Source: Candidatus Krumholzibacteriota bacterium (GTDB lineage: Bacteria > Krumholzibacteriota > Krumholzibacteriia > Krumholzibacteriales > Krumholzibacteriaceae). Taken from it: a stretch of DNA of 14,674 nt. Positions 1-7,174 of the stretch are shown piece by piece. A program made the position numbers and the translations under genes. Each line of letters opens with the position of its first letter. The first letter of the stretch is position 1. The notes under the pieces were generated by a model that had not been told where the DNA came from, made no database searches, and was given only the letters and a program-made list of their open reading frames with translations. Location of the stretch: the NCBI GenBank assembly GCA_030630165.1, contig DAOVNN010000026.1:1-14674 (forward strand), written 5' to 3'.

Positions 1-215
1 AATATAGAGATGATATTAGATAGGGAAAGCGCACAACCCGTTCCTGCGGCTGCAGGCCAACTCGGTAATCCTTCTCAATAAACAGCGATTATGATTTAAC
101 CTATTGATAATATTTACTTTACCCGGGAGGCCGCGGCATGATAAGTACGGGGAATCGGATTCCTGCCTGCGGCGGATGCCGCGGTGGATAGTTTCATTCA
201 ACGGAAGGATCGGGT
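1..215. other. Upstream non-coding region of the first lipoprotein gene
   Basis: I find no convincing gene here; the short open frames lack a ribosome binding site and any family signature. Two small symmetric elements are visible: GGAATC-g-GATTCC at 151-163 and GCGGC-ggat-GCCGC at 169-182. An AT-rich patch around 100-120 contains GATAAT (106-111), a possible -10 box, but no matching -35 lies at normal spacing. The stretch therefore probably holds the control region of the gene at 216, but I cannot place a promoter with confidence. Confidence 0.4.
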
Positions 216-668
216 ATGCTTTCCAGGACTGTTCGGCTGATCTTCGCTGTCACACTGGTGTTTGTCCTGATCGGGTGCGAGGGTGAGCAGGGCCCGGCTG
301 GACCGACGGGACTTCAGGGGGACCAGGGAGATCCAGGTCCGGGATATCTTCTCGCTTACGCTGATGTCGATATGGGAGGCACAGGAGCCAGGCCCATCCT
401 GTCTTCCGGCCCTCCGGAAGTAACGGTAGCCGCGAACAGCACCGGTGACGGTCTCGCCGACGTCACTTTTACGGGGACCTTCCCCGTTGAGACCGGAGTC
501 GTGCTTGTCAGTATTTCCAGCGACCAGGCGACGGAGGCCGACTGTTTTCTAGCGGCCGAGATAACGTCCTGGACAACCACACAGATAGTCGTGCACGTGG
601 AAATATATGACGCTGGTGCGAGCGTGTTCTGGGACGAGGATTTCTCGATCGTAGTCTTCGGTGACTGA
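216..668 (+). CDS. Collagen-like repeat lipoprotein
   Basis: This is a predicted surface or periplasmic lipoprotein of 150 residues. The N-terminus has a positively charged start, a hydrophobic stretch (residues 8-19) and a lipobox L18-I19-G20-C21. Directly after the lipidated cysteine come seven Gly-X-Y triplets (glycines 23, 26, 29, 32, 35, 38, 41), several with proline in X or Y, as in bacterial collagen-like triple-helix repeats. The remaining ~105 residues look beta-rich (many V, T, S, G), carry one further cysteine, and match no family I recognise. An AAGGA ribosome binding site six bases before the ATG supports the start. The likely architecture is a lipid anchor, a short trimerising stalk and a globular head, with seven triplets being short for a stable triple helix. 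The gene stands alone, followed by a strong hairpin. The lipoprotein and collagen-like calls are sequence-based; the function is unknown. Confidence 0.82.
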   Translation: MLSRTVRLIFAVTLVFVLIGCEGEQGPAGPTGLQGDQGDPGPGYLLAYADVDMGGTGARPILSSGPPEVTVAANSTGDGLADVTFTGTFPVETGVVLVSISSDQATEADCFLAAEITSWTTTQIVVHVEIYDAGASVFWDEDFSIVVFGD

Positions 669-696
669 TCCCCGTGCCTGACGGATATGGACATAG

Positions 697-723
697 ACAG
701 GGCGGCCGTAATGGCCGCCCTGT
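697..723 (+). terminator. Perfect 11-bp hairpin after the collagen-like lipoprotein gene
   Basis: The arms ACAGGGCGGCC and GGCCGCCCTGT are exact reverse complements around a 5-base loop, 28 bases after the stop codon. No T-run follows, so it is not a textbook intrinsic terminator. It may end or stabilise the transcript, or work with another factor. Confidence 0.55.
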
Positions 724-748
724 ACAGATATTGAATTGTTGATATAAT
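721..748 (+). promoter_or_regulatory. Possible promoter for the beta-barrel/S41 gene pair
   Basis: A perfect TATAAT lies at 743-748 with TGTACA at 721-726, 16 bases upstream, as a weak -35 (4 of 6). The predicted start near 755 would give a leader of about 75 bases before the ATG at 831. The -35 overlaps the end of the preceding hairpin. The -10 is good but the -35 is poor, so this is tentative. Confidence 0.35.
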
Positions 749-830
749 GTTGAAGTATAACAGCGGCACCAGATTTAAATTACATATCTAATACTATCAT
801 CTCTCCTGCTATAGCATGGGGAGGAGGGGC

Positions 831-1757
831 ATGTTCCAGAGTAAGGTGATATTTCCACCGATGTTGCCTCGTAATCATGCAGGCGCAGCCGCTTTTCTTG
901 CGCCTGTTATTCTTCTTCTGTCCCTCTGTGCGGCCGATCTGCGAAGTGAAGAAATCGATGATGAACGTTATCGTCCCCATGAACTCGGCATCGCGGCCGG
1001 TCTTTATCACAACCGCTTTATCGACGATGTGATCAGTCCGGTCGTCTACACTGCTTCATCTCCGATCTACGGGCTTTTCTATCGTTTCGCCGGTGAGGTC
1101 TTCAGGTTCACCCTGTCAGTCAGTTTTGTCTCGTACAACGCTGGATTGAGAGATGGAGTAACTGGAGATTATCTGGAAGTATTCTACTCCGATGGTGATC
1201 CTTATTCGTATCCAAGAAGCAAGCATGAGCTGAGCGGACATCGTGTCGAGGTAAATTGTTTTGGCTCAACCCGCGTTTCTTCGTTTCAGGAAGGAAAAGC
1301 CGGCCTCTTCCTCGGATTCAAATTCGGAATATATTCTGAACCAATGAAAAATATTGACCGATGGGGAAGCGATATGGTGTGGGAGGAAGATGTATCCTCA
1401 CTGGATGGCCTTTCTGCAGGCTTGTCCGGAACGCTGGAACGACGCATCAGGAACTTCGACCGCCTTTCTGTGGATCTTGACCTTACTGTACTCTCATTTG
1501 CCTCACGGCTGCCGTACTATACTCCATTCTGGACCTGGGATGCCGTTGACCCTGATAAGGGGTACAATTTTATGTTTCCCAATGAGTTTCTGCAGTGGTC
1601 GACTCGATTGGCTTATGTATTCTGGCTGGGTGACAAGCTGGGGTTTGAAGCTGAATACCGGTTTCAGCATCATCGTGTGACTGAACCCCGGAGTCTCAGA
1701 TATATTTCACACACGGCAACCCTGGGATTTATATATGCGATTAAAAGCAAAAAATAA
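831..1757 (+). CDS. Predicted outer-membrane beta-barrel protein, family not recognised
   Basis: This is a 308-residue protein. I chose the ATG at 831 because GGAGGAGG lies 3-10 bases before it; the in-frame ATG at 816 sits upstream of that site and would add only five residues. The N-terminus has a charged start, a hydrophobic segment at about 18-35 and a probable signal-peptidase region around residues 33-41. C33 is preceded by Leu, so the lipobox is not canonical. The mature part alternates polar and hydrophobic residues, is rich in Tyr, Phe and Trp, and has repeated segments ending in aromatic residues, typical of a beta-barrel. It does not end in the usual C-terminal Phe/Trp. It overlaps the following protease gene by 23 bases, so the two are probably co-translated. 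The envelope role is inferred from composition alone, and I cannot name a substrate. Confidence 0.65.
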   Translation: MFQSKVIFPPMLPRNHAGAAAFLAPVILLLSLCAADLRSEEIDDERYRPHELGIAAGLYHNRFIDDVISPVVYTASSPIYGLFYRFAGEVFRFTLSVSFVSYNAGLRDGVTGDYLEVFYSDGDPYSYPRSKHELSGHRVEVNCFGSTRVSSFQEGKAGLFLGFKFGIYSEPMKNIDRWGSDMVWEEDVSSLDGLSAGLSGTLERRIRNFDRLSVDLDLTVLSFASRLPYYTPFWTWDAVDPDKGYNFMFPNEFLQWSTRLAYVFWLGDKLGFEAEYRFQHHRVTEPRSLRYISHTATLGFIYAIKSKK

Positions 1758-2856
1758 ACTGATAACCTTCGCTTCTCTGGCGCTGACGCTTGCTGTAGTC
1801 CTGGGCGCCTGCGGCGACCGTCTGCTGGAAGTCGAGTTCGAGAACACCCCGGATGGCAACTTCGACGCTCTCTGGCACGAATTCGACCGCTACTACGCGC
1901 TCTTCGATGTCCGCCACGTGAACTGGGACTCTCTATACGCGGTTTACAGGCCGCGCATCGATGAGGGCTCGACGAACGCTGAACTGTACGAAGTGATGAC
2001 GGGACTTCTTTCGCATCTTCAGGATGAACACGTAAAACTTTATGCTCAGGGATTTCCCAGATACAAATCGGGCTCAGAGAAGGACTATCTCCTGTTTTCA
2101 GACTCAGATCCCGACAGTTTTTACAGTGACAGGACTGCTTTGTGGCTGACCGCTCTAAATGTTTACTTGGATTCGGTCTATGTCAGCGCAACGGAATTCG
2201 GCCAGCCCAGTGGATTTTCAGGCTACGGCGGGATAAATCCCGATATGACCACTCTTAGCCTGGGGTACATGATCTTCTATCATTTCGCTCTCTCGGATCC
2301 TCCCGTAGCCTATTTCAACGCTGCAATAAAGTCCTTCCGCGACTGTGATGGCGTCATCCTCGATATGAGGGTGAACGGAGGCGGTTCTACCGGCACGTCA
2401 GACGCTTTGATAAACCGTTTTGCGGACAAAGACCGCGAATATATCATAGACAGATACCGAAACGGCCCAGGTCACAGCAATTATACGGATTCACAGATCG
2501 ACAGCCTGCACCCGACGGACAACGCGCTTGACGACATCCCGGTGGTAGTCCTTACCGGCCGGTTCACGGCAAGCGCGGCAGAAGACTTCACGCTCGGCGC
2601 GATGGTGTTACCCCTGGCTACTGTGGCAGGAGACACAACGAAGGGTGTTCTGGGAGGCGTGGTAAAGAAGGTGCTGCCAAACGGATGGGAATTCACCCTG
2701 TCGTCCAATCTGTGTCTCTCGATAGATGGAGTGTGCTACGAAGGGATCGGTATCCCGCCCGATATCCATGTCATTGCTTCCCGGGCCGAGGTCGATGCGG
2801 GCCGGGACGCGGTGATCGACAGGGCCATCGAGCTCCTCGAATCCGCAGTCCGGTGA
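1735..2856 (+). CDS. S41-family (tricorn/IRBP-like) serine protease lipoprotein
   Basis: This is a 373-residue lipoprotein with lipobox L23-G24-A25-C26. The body matches the S41 peptidase family. The 'LQDEHV' segment supplies the family histidine (H99), 'GVILDMRVNGGG' (206-217) is the typical core strand and glycine turn, and 'TGRFTASAAEDF' (274-285) carries the likely nucleophile S280. 'EGIGIPPD' (336-343) is the usual C-terminal motif with a Glu. I see no PDZ domain, which places it nearer the tricorn-core/IRBP-like branch than the classical CtpA branch. It is therefore expected to cleave proteins or peptides at the periplasmic face of a membrane. Its start lies inside the end of the barrel gene (23-base overlap) with only a weak ribosome binding site, which suggests translational coupling. 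The substrate is unknown; processing of the partner barrel protein is speculation. Confidence 0.85.
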   Translation: MRLKAKNKLITFASLALTLAVVLGACGDRLLEVEFENTPDGNFDALWHEFDRYYALFDVRHVNWDSLYAVYRPRIDEGSTNAELYEVMTGLLSHLQDEHVKLYAQGFPRYKSGSEKDYLLFSDSDPDSFYSDRTALWLTALNVYLDSVYVSATEFGQPSGFSGYGGINPDMTTLSLGYMIFYHFALSDPPVAYFNAAIKSFRDCDGVILDMRVNGGGSTGTSDALINRFADKDREYIIDRYRNGPGHSNYTDSQIDSLHPTDNALDDIPVVVLTGRFTASAAEDFTLGAMVLPLATVAGDTTKGVLGGVVKKVLPNGWEFTLSSNLCLSIDGVCYEGIGIPPDIHVIASRAEVDAGRDAVIDRAIELLESAVR

Positions 2857-2886
2857 GATATCAAGAATAGTAAACGGGGCGATTTG

Positions 2887-2917
2887 GAGGTGGCTCAGGC
2901 CGCCGGGCGGTCACCTC
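2887..2917. terminator. Nested hairpin between converging genes
   Basis: GAGGTG (2887-2892) pairs with CACCTC (2912-2917), and an inner CCGC/GCGG stem (2900-2903 with 2907-2910) fits inside. It lies between the plus-strand S41 gene and the minus-strand PIN gene, where a bidirectional terminator would be expected. There is no T-run on either side, so the termination role is uncertain. Confidence 0.3.
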
Positions 2918-2966
2918 TCCGCGTAACCGCCTCGCCGCTGCCCGGCCTTCGTCCTGAATGTCGATT

Positions 2967-3464
2967 TCACATCAGTTTGATCTTTGCCTCGAAATCGGCC
3001 AGCACCTTATCCGCGATGTACCTGTTGACCAGGTATATCCCTCTGGCGGTCGATAAGGCAGTATCCCGGTCAAGATGTCCGTTAGCGCAGAGAACAAGCA
3101 TCATCTCAAAACCCCAGAAAGCCGTAATTCCTGCTTCTTCGCATATTTCTTTCAGTTTCGAGTCGTTTGTCCAGCATATATACCCTTCGTGTTTCGCCAG
3201 AGTGAAAATCGCCTTATCGCAGGCAGAGAGGCCGCCTCTATCGGACACGGCGCTGTCAATGAGGTTTCTATCAGGATCGACGACAGTTAGTCCTGCTTTA
3301 ACGGCCCACGTTTCGTCAAACGCTTCGACTTCGTCGAGCACCTGGACGGTCACTATCACCGGGCCGATATGCTGCACTGCAAGGCTGAGAATCTGTGGAT
3401 TGACGGAAGTGTAATCGATCAATACGCAGGAATCGACTATATGCGGCAGACCTTTATCCGTCAC
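2967..3464 (-). CDS. PIN-domain protein, probable ribonuclease paired with an XRE/ImmA-type regulator
   Basis: This is a 165-residue PIN-like protein. The acidic residues expected of a PIN metal site are visible: D11 in 'IVDSCVLID', E45 in 'VLDEVEAF', D83 in 'SACDKAIF' and D101 in 'WTNDSKL'. PIN proteins are usually Mg/Mn-dependent RNases and often toxins. A C-terminal helical extension (about 115-165) makes it longer than a typical ~130-residue VapC. The start is a GTG, and its first 11 bases overlap the end of the upstream peptidase gene, so it is probably translationally coupled to it. No good ribosome binding site is seen, which fits coupling. The pairing suggests a toxin (this gene) under control of the upstream DNA-binding peptidase. 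The PIN assignment is from motifs; the toxin role is inferred from context. Confidence 0.8.
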   Translation of the reverse strand: MTDKGLPHIVDSCVLIDYTSVNPQILSLAVQHIGPVIVTVQVLDEVEAFDETWAVKAGLTVVDPDRNLIDSAVSDRGGLSACDKAIFTLAKHEGYICWTNDSKLKEICEEAGITAFWGFEMMLVLCANGHLDRDTALSTARGIYLVNRYIADKVLADFEAKIKLM

Positions 3465-4587
3465 TGTCGAACGAATACCTTTCCCACACCCTCCTCCTCA
3501 CTTCGTTCGCGGTAATCCCGAGTATCTCCGCCGCTCTGCTCATGGTTATCTCATGATTGTCCAGAGCATTCATTACCAGTCTGGCCAACCTGTTTTCAAA
3601 GAAATCAGTTTTGTCCATGGAAGAGGGCTCCACACTCCTGGCAGGGTACGCTTCAGATTCCTCCCTGAACACAAGTCTTCCGTCGTATCGGTTGTTGTAG
3701 GCGCTGATGAACGCGCGGTGAATGTCGCTATCCGCCAAACTCTCGGCGACGAGCCTGTCGAGGACGGCCTTGTAGCTGACACTGAACAGACGCTTTATAT
3801 GCAGCACACTGTCAACCCAGTCCATTCCCCTACATTCACGCCATTTATTATCGAATTGCAGTATCGGCATCAGGAGGTAATTCGCGAACGTGGCCGCTTC
3901 CTTTTTCTGGTCATCGTTTTCCTCGATGATGCTGGAGTCGTAGGATTCAGGATGCATGAGGAGGTGCCCGAGCTCATGCGCTGCTGCGAAGATCTGGTCT
4001 TCGACCGGGATCCTGTCGCCGGCATTGACAATAACAGCTGGGCCGGCGCCGTCACTACCCACGGAGAGCCCGTTGAATCCCTTCAGCCTCGAATCAATCA
4101 GAAGCAGCTTGATCCCTGCCCACTGGATCAGACTGGAGAAATCCCTGATATAATCCTCATCGTCGAGCATCAAAATGGCCCTCGCCGTGTACGCCGATTC
4201 CACGGGATCATTTCTGTCGAATTGAATCCCTTTGAAATCATAGGGCCGGCGCTCACCGGTTATCTCCTCTATCGAGTTATAGTCGAGCAGCCACAGGGCT
4301 ACTTCAACGGATATCTGCTCTCTTTCCGCCTTCTCCCAACTGGTTGGTTTCCGGCTGGTCCTGAACCGCATGTTTCCCACGGCCGGAATATCTCGAACCA
4401 GGTCGAACACGGAGACATCCAGGGCTTTTGCTATCGAGTAAAAGGTTGATTTCCTTGGTTTCGAATCCCCGGTTTCTATGCTCCTGAACGCGTTTCTGCT
4501 TATCCCGGCCCTTTTCGCCAGTTCCGCCTGGGTCAGCTTCCTGACCTTCCGGAGCCGCCGAAGATTTACTGCCAGTGCTTCGCTCAT
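3454..4587 (-). CDS. XRE-family HTH fused to an ImmA/IrrE-type zinc metallopeptidase
   Basis: This is a 377-residue protein with an N-terminal XRE helix-turn-helix (residues 6-62, including 'KLTQAELAKRAGIS' and 'SIETGDSKP'). The peptidase domain follows, with HELGH at 204-208 giving two zinc-binding His and the catalytic Glu. 'KKEAATFANYLLMP', about 22 residues downstream, supplies the expected third ligand (E230). A second HTH-like segment ends the protein (about 335-372, 'MSRAAEILGITANEVRRRV'). Relatives of this class act as regulators that cleave repressors or partner proteins, as in ImmA and IrrE. I chose the ATG at 4587 over the one at 4617 because AGGGAG lies seven bases before it and the predicted transcription start (about 4609) falls after 4617. 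It heads a two-gene operon with the PIN gene and probably controls its own promoter. Confidence 0.9.
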   Translation of the reverse strand: MSEALAVNLRRLRKVRKLTQAELAKRAGISRNAFRSIETGDSKPRKSTFYSIAKALDVSVFDLVRDIPAVGNMRFRTSRKPTSWEKAEREQISVEVALWLLDYNSIEEITGERRPYDFKGIQFDRNDPVESAYTARAILMLDDEDYIRDFSSLIQWAGIKLLLIDSRLKGFNGLSVGSDGAGPAVIVNAGDRIPVEDQIFAAAHELGHLLMHPESYDSSIIEENDDQKKEAATFANYLLMPILQFDNKWRECRGMDWVDSVLHIKRLFSVSYKAVLDRLVAESLADSDIHRAFISAYNNRYDGRLVFREESEAYPARSVEPSSMDKTDFFENRLARLVMNALDNHEITMSRAAEILGITANEVRRRVWERYSFDSDG

Positions 4588-4615
4588 GTCGTTTCTCCCT
4601 CTTGTGACCATCGGC

Positions 4616-4644
4616 ATTATATCAGAAACATGTCACAATATCAA
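4616..4644 (-). promoter_or_regulatory. Near-consensus promoter of the XRE-peptidase/PIN operon
   Basis: Reading the minus strand, TTGATA (4644-4639), a 17-base spacer and TATAAT (4621-4616) form a near-perfect sigma70-type promoter. Transcription would start near 4609, giving a leader of about 22 bases that carries the AGGGAG site for the ATG at 4587. Confidence 0.75.
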
Positions 4645-4650
4645 TAGTAT

Positions 4651-4670
4651 AAATAATGACAAATAATGAT
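4651..4670. repeat. Tandem 10-bp direct repeat between divergent promoters
   Basis: AAATAATGAC (4651-4660) is followed at once by AAATAATGAT (4661-4670), nine of ten bases identical. The pair sits just upstream of the -35 of the minus-strand operon and abuts the palindrome of the plus-strand ATPase promoter. A tandem site one helical turn apart is a plausible binding place for the XRE protein encoded next door. This is inference from position. Confidence 0.5.
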
Positions 4671-4717
4671 GGCAGATTGTAAATTGAATTGACAATCTGC
4701 CAAAATTGTGTTACCCT
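4670..4717 (+). promoter_or_regulatory. Palindrome-embedded promoter of the DUF4143-type ATPase
   Basis: TGGCAGATTGT (4670-4680) and ACAATCTGCCA (4692-4702) are exact reverse complements. The inner AATT-g-AATT extends the symmetry, so a 33-bp palindrome has only one mismatched pair. TTGACA (4689-4694) lies in the right half. Seventeen bases on is TACCCT (4712-4717), a weak -10 preceded by TG as in extended -10 boxes. A dimeric regulator bound here would block the -35. The predicted transcription start falls at about 4724, the first base of the ATG. Confidence 0.6.
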
Positions 4718-4723
4718 GTTGCC

Positions 4724-5914
4724 ATGATGATAGATAGAACCATAGCAGAGGCCCTGGGCAGGGCTGTCCGGCAGTACCCGGTAGTTGCTATCACTGGTCC
4801 TCGACAGTCGGGGAAGACAACTCTTGTAAGGCATCTTTTCGCCGATCGGCCTTACGTGCTCCTTGAGGAACCGGACCGGCGTCGTTTCGCTACCGAGGAT
4901 CCGAGAGGTTTTCTCGCTGGATTTCCCGACGGAGCCGTACTGGACGAAGCCCAGAGAGCGCCGGAACTGTTTTCGTACCTGCAGGGCATCGTCGACGCCG
5001 ACCCTCGACCGGGCCGGTTCATCCTGACGGGATCGCAGCAGTTCGGCCTCATCTCAGGAATAACCCAGTCCCTCGCCGGACGCGTGGCCATGATGGTGCT
5101 TCTTCCATTCTCCGCGGGCGAGCTTTCACGGGGAATCCCGCCTGATAATCTGGATGACCTGCTGTTCCGGGGGCTCTATCCCCCGATCCATGACCGGGGT
5201 CTTGAATCCAGCGAATGGTACAGCGATTACATCGTTACCTATATTGAGCGGGATGTTCGCCAGCTTATACATGTACGCGACCTCGGTACGTTTGAAAAGT
5301 TTCTACGGCTGTGCGCGGGGAGATGCGGGCAGTTGGTCAACCTCTCGGGACTGGCGTCCGACTGCGGCATCACCCACAACACGGCCAGGTCATGGCTCTC
5401 CGTCCTCGAGGCGAGCTACATCATCGCCACTCTCCAGCCGCATTACCGCAACTTTTCGAAACGGATCATTAAAACTCCGAAGCTCTATTTTCTCGATCCA
5501 GGTCTCGCCGCCTGGCTGCTTGATATACGCAGCCCCGCCCAGCTGTCCGGTCACCCGATGCGTGGGGCTCTGTTCGAAACGTGGGTCTACTCGGAGATGC
5601 TCAAGGATGCGTTCAACCGGCGGTCGCAGCAGACGTACTATTTCTGGCGCGACCGGGCGGGACTCGAGATCGATTTTGTATTCGAACGGTCGGGCAGGAT
5701 GATCCCGGTCGAGGTGAAGTCGGGCAGAACACCGGCGCCAGACTGGGTGGAACCGCTGGAGCGGTGGAGGAAGCTCGCAGGCGAAGAATCGGACAGGGGA
5801 TGGGTCGTATACGGCGGCGATGAAAACGGAACGTTCCGGGGCGTCGATTTTCTCGCATGGCGCGAGATCGACAGGCTCTTCCGGCCTGCCGAGGCAGGCT
5901 GGAAACGTCGCTGA
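4724..5914 (+). CDS. AAA-family ATPase with DUF4143-type C-terminal nuclease-like domain
   Basis: This is a 396-residue protein of the widespread 'AAA_14 plus DUF4143' ATPase class (COG1373-like). Walker A is GPRQSGKTT (25-33), Walker B is 'VLDEAQ' (72-77), and 'ILTGSQ' (100-105) is the sensor strand. An HTH-like segment lies at about 204-235. The C-terminus has 'YFLDPGLAAWL' (255-265) and a PD-(D/E)XK-like pattern, with D317 in 'EIDFVF' and 'VEVK' at 329-332. It is complete and full length. The start is ATG 4724 or 4727; an in-frame TTG at 4706 lies within the promoter region and is rejected. No ribosome binding site precedes it, and the predicted transcription start coincides with the ATG, so the mRNA may be leaderless. 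The cellular role of this class is unclear; it is common in accessory regions. The gene is solitary and diverges from the XRE-peptidase operon. Confidence 0.88.
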   Translation: MMIDRTIAEALGRAVRQYPVVAITGPRQSGKTTLVRHLFADRPYVLLEEPDRRRFATEDPRGFLAGFPDGAVLDEAQRAPELFSYLQGIVDADPRPGRFILTGSQQFGLISGITQSLAGRVAMMVLLPFSAGELSRGIPPDNLDDLLFRGLYPPIHDRGLESSEWYSDYIVTYIERDVRQLIHVRDLGTFEKFLRLCAGRCGQLVNLSGLASDCGITHNTARSWLSVLEASYIIATLQPHYRNFSKRIIKTPKLYFLDPGLAAWLLDIRSPAQLSGHPMRGALFETWVYSEMLKDAFNRRSQQTYYFWRDRAGLEIDFVFERSGRMIPVEVKSGRTPAPDWVEPLERWRKLAGEESDRGWVVYGGDENGTFRGVDFLAWREIDRLFRPAEAGWKRR

Positions 5915-5956
5915 GCAGGATGTCGTCGGCGTGCTCGAGACCCCGACAAAGCAAGC

Positions 5957-7174
5957 CTACAGGAGCCTGCCGAGTACCTTATTGACGAATCGTTCGTCGT
6001 AGACCTCACTGGCGACTAATGTGCGGATGCGCTCAATAGTCTCATCCGCGCTCCCCGCATTCCCTGCCGCTTTCATCGTGTGATCATATGCTTCCAGAAC
6101 GTCCAGGCCGGTGATATCATAACCGTAACCCCCGACCAGCCACCGGAGGGCCGCAATGCCCGCTTCCACGGCGAATCGCGGCTCCGACTCGGCCATATCC
6201 CGGGTCGCCCGGGTCAGGGTCCTCGGGTCGCACGGGGTGAGGTTGGCCAGTTCGATCGCCTTGTCGTAGAATCCCATCGATCTGGCCGACGCGAACCACT
6301 TGCCCTCATCGCCCGGCGTGCTTGCGACGAGATCTTTCAGGATATCAAGCGGTTCCCTGTCCGGATATTTCCTGACGACGGCGCGGAAGGTGGCGAGATA
6401 CGTCGTCTTCCGGTTCGCCTCGATGGCGTACCGTTCGTAGGCTTCATCGGCCAGGCCGCTCGACAGCAGGATCTCCTCGCACGCTTCGCTTATGATCCGG
6501 TCAGGTTCGTTCGATCCCCGGGTATCCTCCGCGTAGCGTAACGCTTCGGCCCTCCTGCCCATCGCCAGCAGCGCCCTGACGCCGAATTTCCGATAGAACC
6601 AGAATTTGTGAGGCGCGAGTTCGAGCAGCTCCAGGATCTCCTCGTACCGCCGTGCCGTGAGAAGAGCGCTCAGGCAGGCGGGGGTCCCGTCGAAATAGCC
6701 CCGCAGCCGCGGATCCGGGCCCCAGGCGGTGCGCACGATCCCGATGAACTGATCCGCCTGGCGGGAGGCCCGCTCGGGGGTAACGCACATTTCTCCCCAG
6801 TATTCTGGAAGCGACTCGAGATAGGGGATATTATCGTCCGACACCGCCTGCCAGAGGCGGTCCAGCCATCTGTCACGCAGGTCGTCTTCAGCCGGGGCCG
6901 CGGCGATGATCTGCGCAAGCGCGGCGACAGCCCTGTAGACTGCCGTGCCGATGGCGCCCGACGAGCTGTCCACGTGCGCAAGCGCCGACGAGACCTTCTC
7001 GAGAAATATGACGGCGCCCTCGGCTCCCTCGACGGGGTCCCTGCGAGCGACCTTCCTGATCTCCGACACCGCTTCCCTGACGCGCTTGACGGCCAGGCGC
7101 GACCCCCGCCAGCCATAGGCATTTTTACGGAAGCGGGCGCGGAAGGCCCATTTATGCCTTGCGGGTTTTTCCAC
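5957..7174 (-). CDS. Conserved helical-repeat-like protein of unknown function, partner of the SWIM gene
   Basis: This is a 405-residue soluble protein with no signal peptide or membrane segment. It is strongly helical and rich in Ala, Arg, Glu and Leu, and several segments look like degenerate TPR or HEAT-like helical pairs (for example about 165-260 and 270-370). I recognise it only as a conserved hypothetical type, with a basic N-terminus ('FRARFRKNAYGWRGSR') that could contact nucleic acid or a partner. The GTG start at 7174 is well supported by AAGGAGG ten bases upstream. The gene overlaps the end of the SWIM-finger gene by 23 bases, so the two are very probably one operon and may form a complex. 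I see no catalytic motif. Confidence 0.75.
   Translation of the reverse strand: MEKPARHKWAFRARFRKNAYGWRGSRLAVKRVREAVSEIRKVARRDPVEGAEGAVIFLEKVSSALAHVDSSSGAIGTAVYRAVAALAQIIAAAPAEDDLRDRWLDRLWQAVSDDNIPYLESLPEYWGEMCVTPERASRQADQFIGIVRTAWGPDPRLRGYFDGTPACLSALLTARRYEEILELLELAPHKFWFYRKFGVRALLAMGRRAEALRYAEDTRGSNEPDRIISEACEEILLSSGLADEAYERYAIEANRKTTYLATFRAVVRKYPDREPLDILKDLVASTPGDEGKWFASARSMGFYDKAIELANLTPCDPRTLTRATRDMAESEPRFAVEAGIAALRWLVGGYGYDITGLDVLEAYDHTMKAAGNAGSADETIERIRTLVASEVYDERFVNKVLGRLL

Noticed and set aside
3553..4449. Long plus-strand open frame (298 codons) opposite the XRE-peptidase gene
   Set aside because: It is the antisense shadow of a clear XRE/HELGH gene and has no domain signature or ribosome binding site.
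4706..4723. TTG at 4706 as the start of the DUF4143-type ATPase
   Set aside because: It would lie inside the promoter, upstream of the predicted transcription start, and adds six residues unlike the family N-terminus.
5884..5899. GCCTGCC-GA-GGCAGGC inverted repeat as a terminator
   Set aside because: It lies inside the last codons of the ATPase gene, its loop is two bases and no T-run follows.
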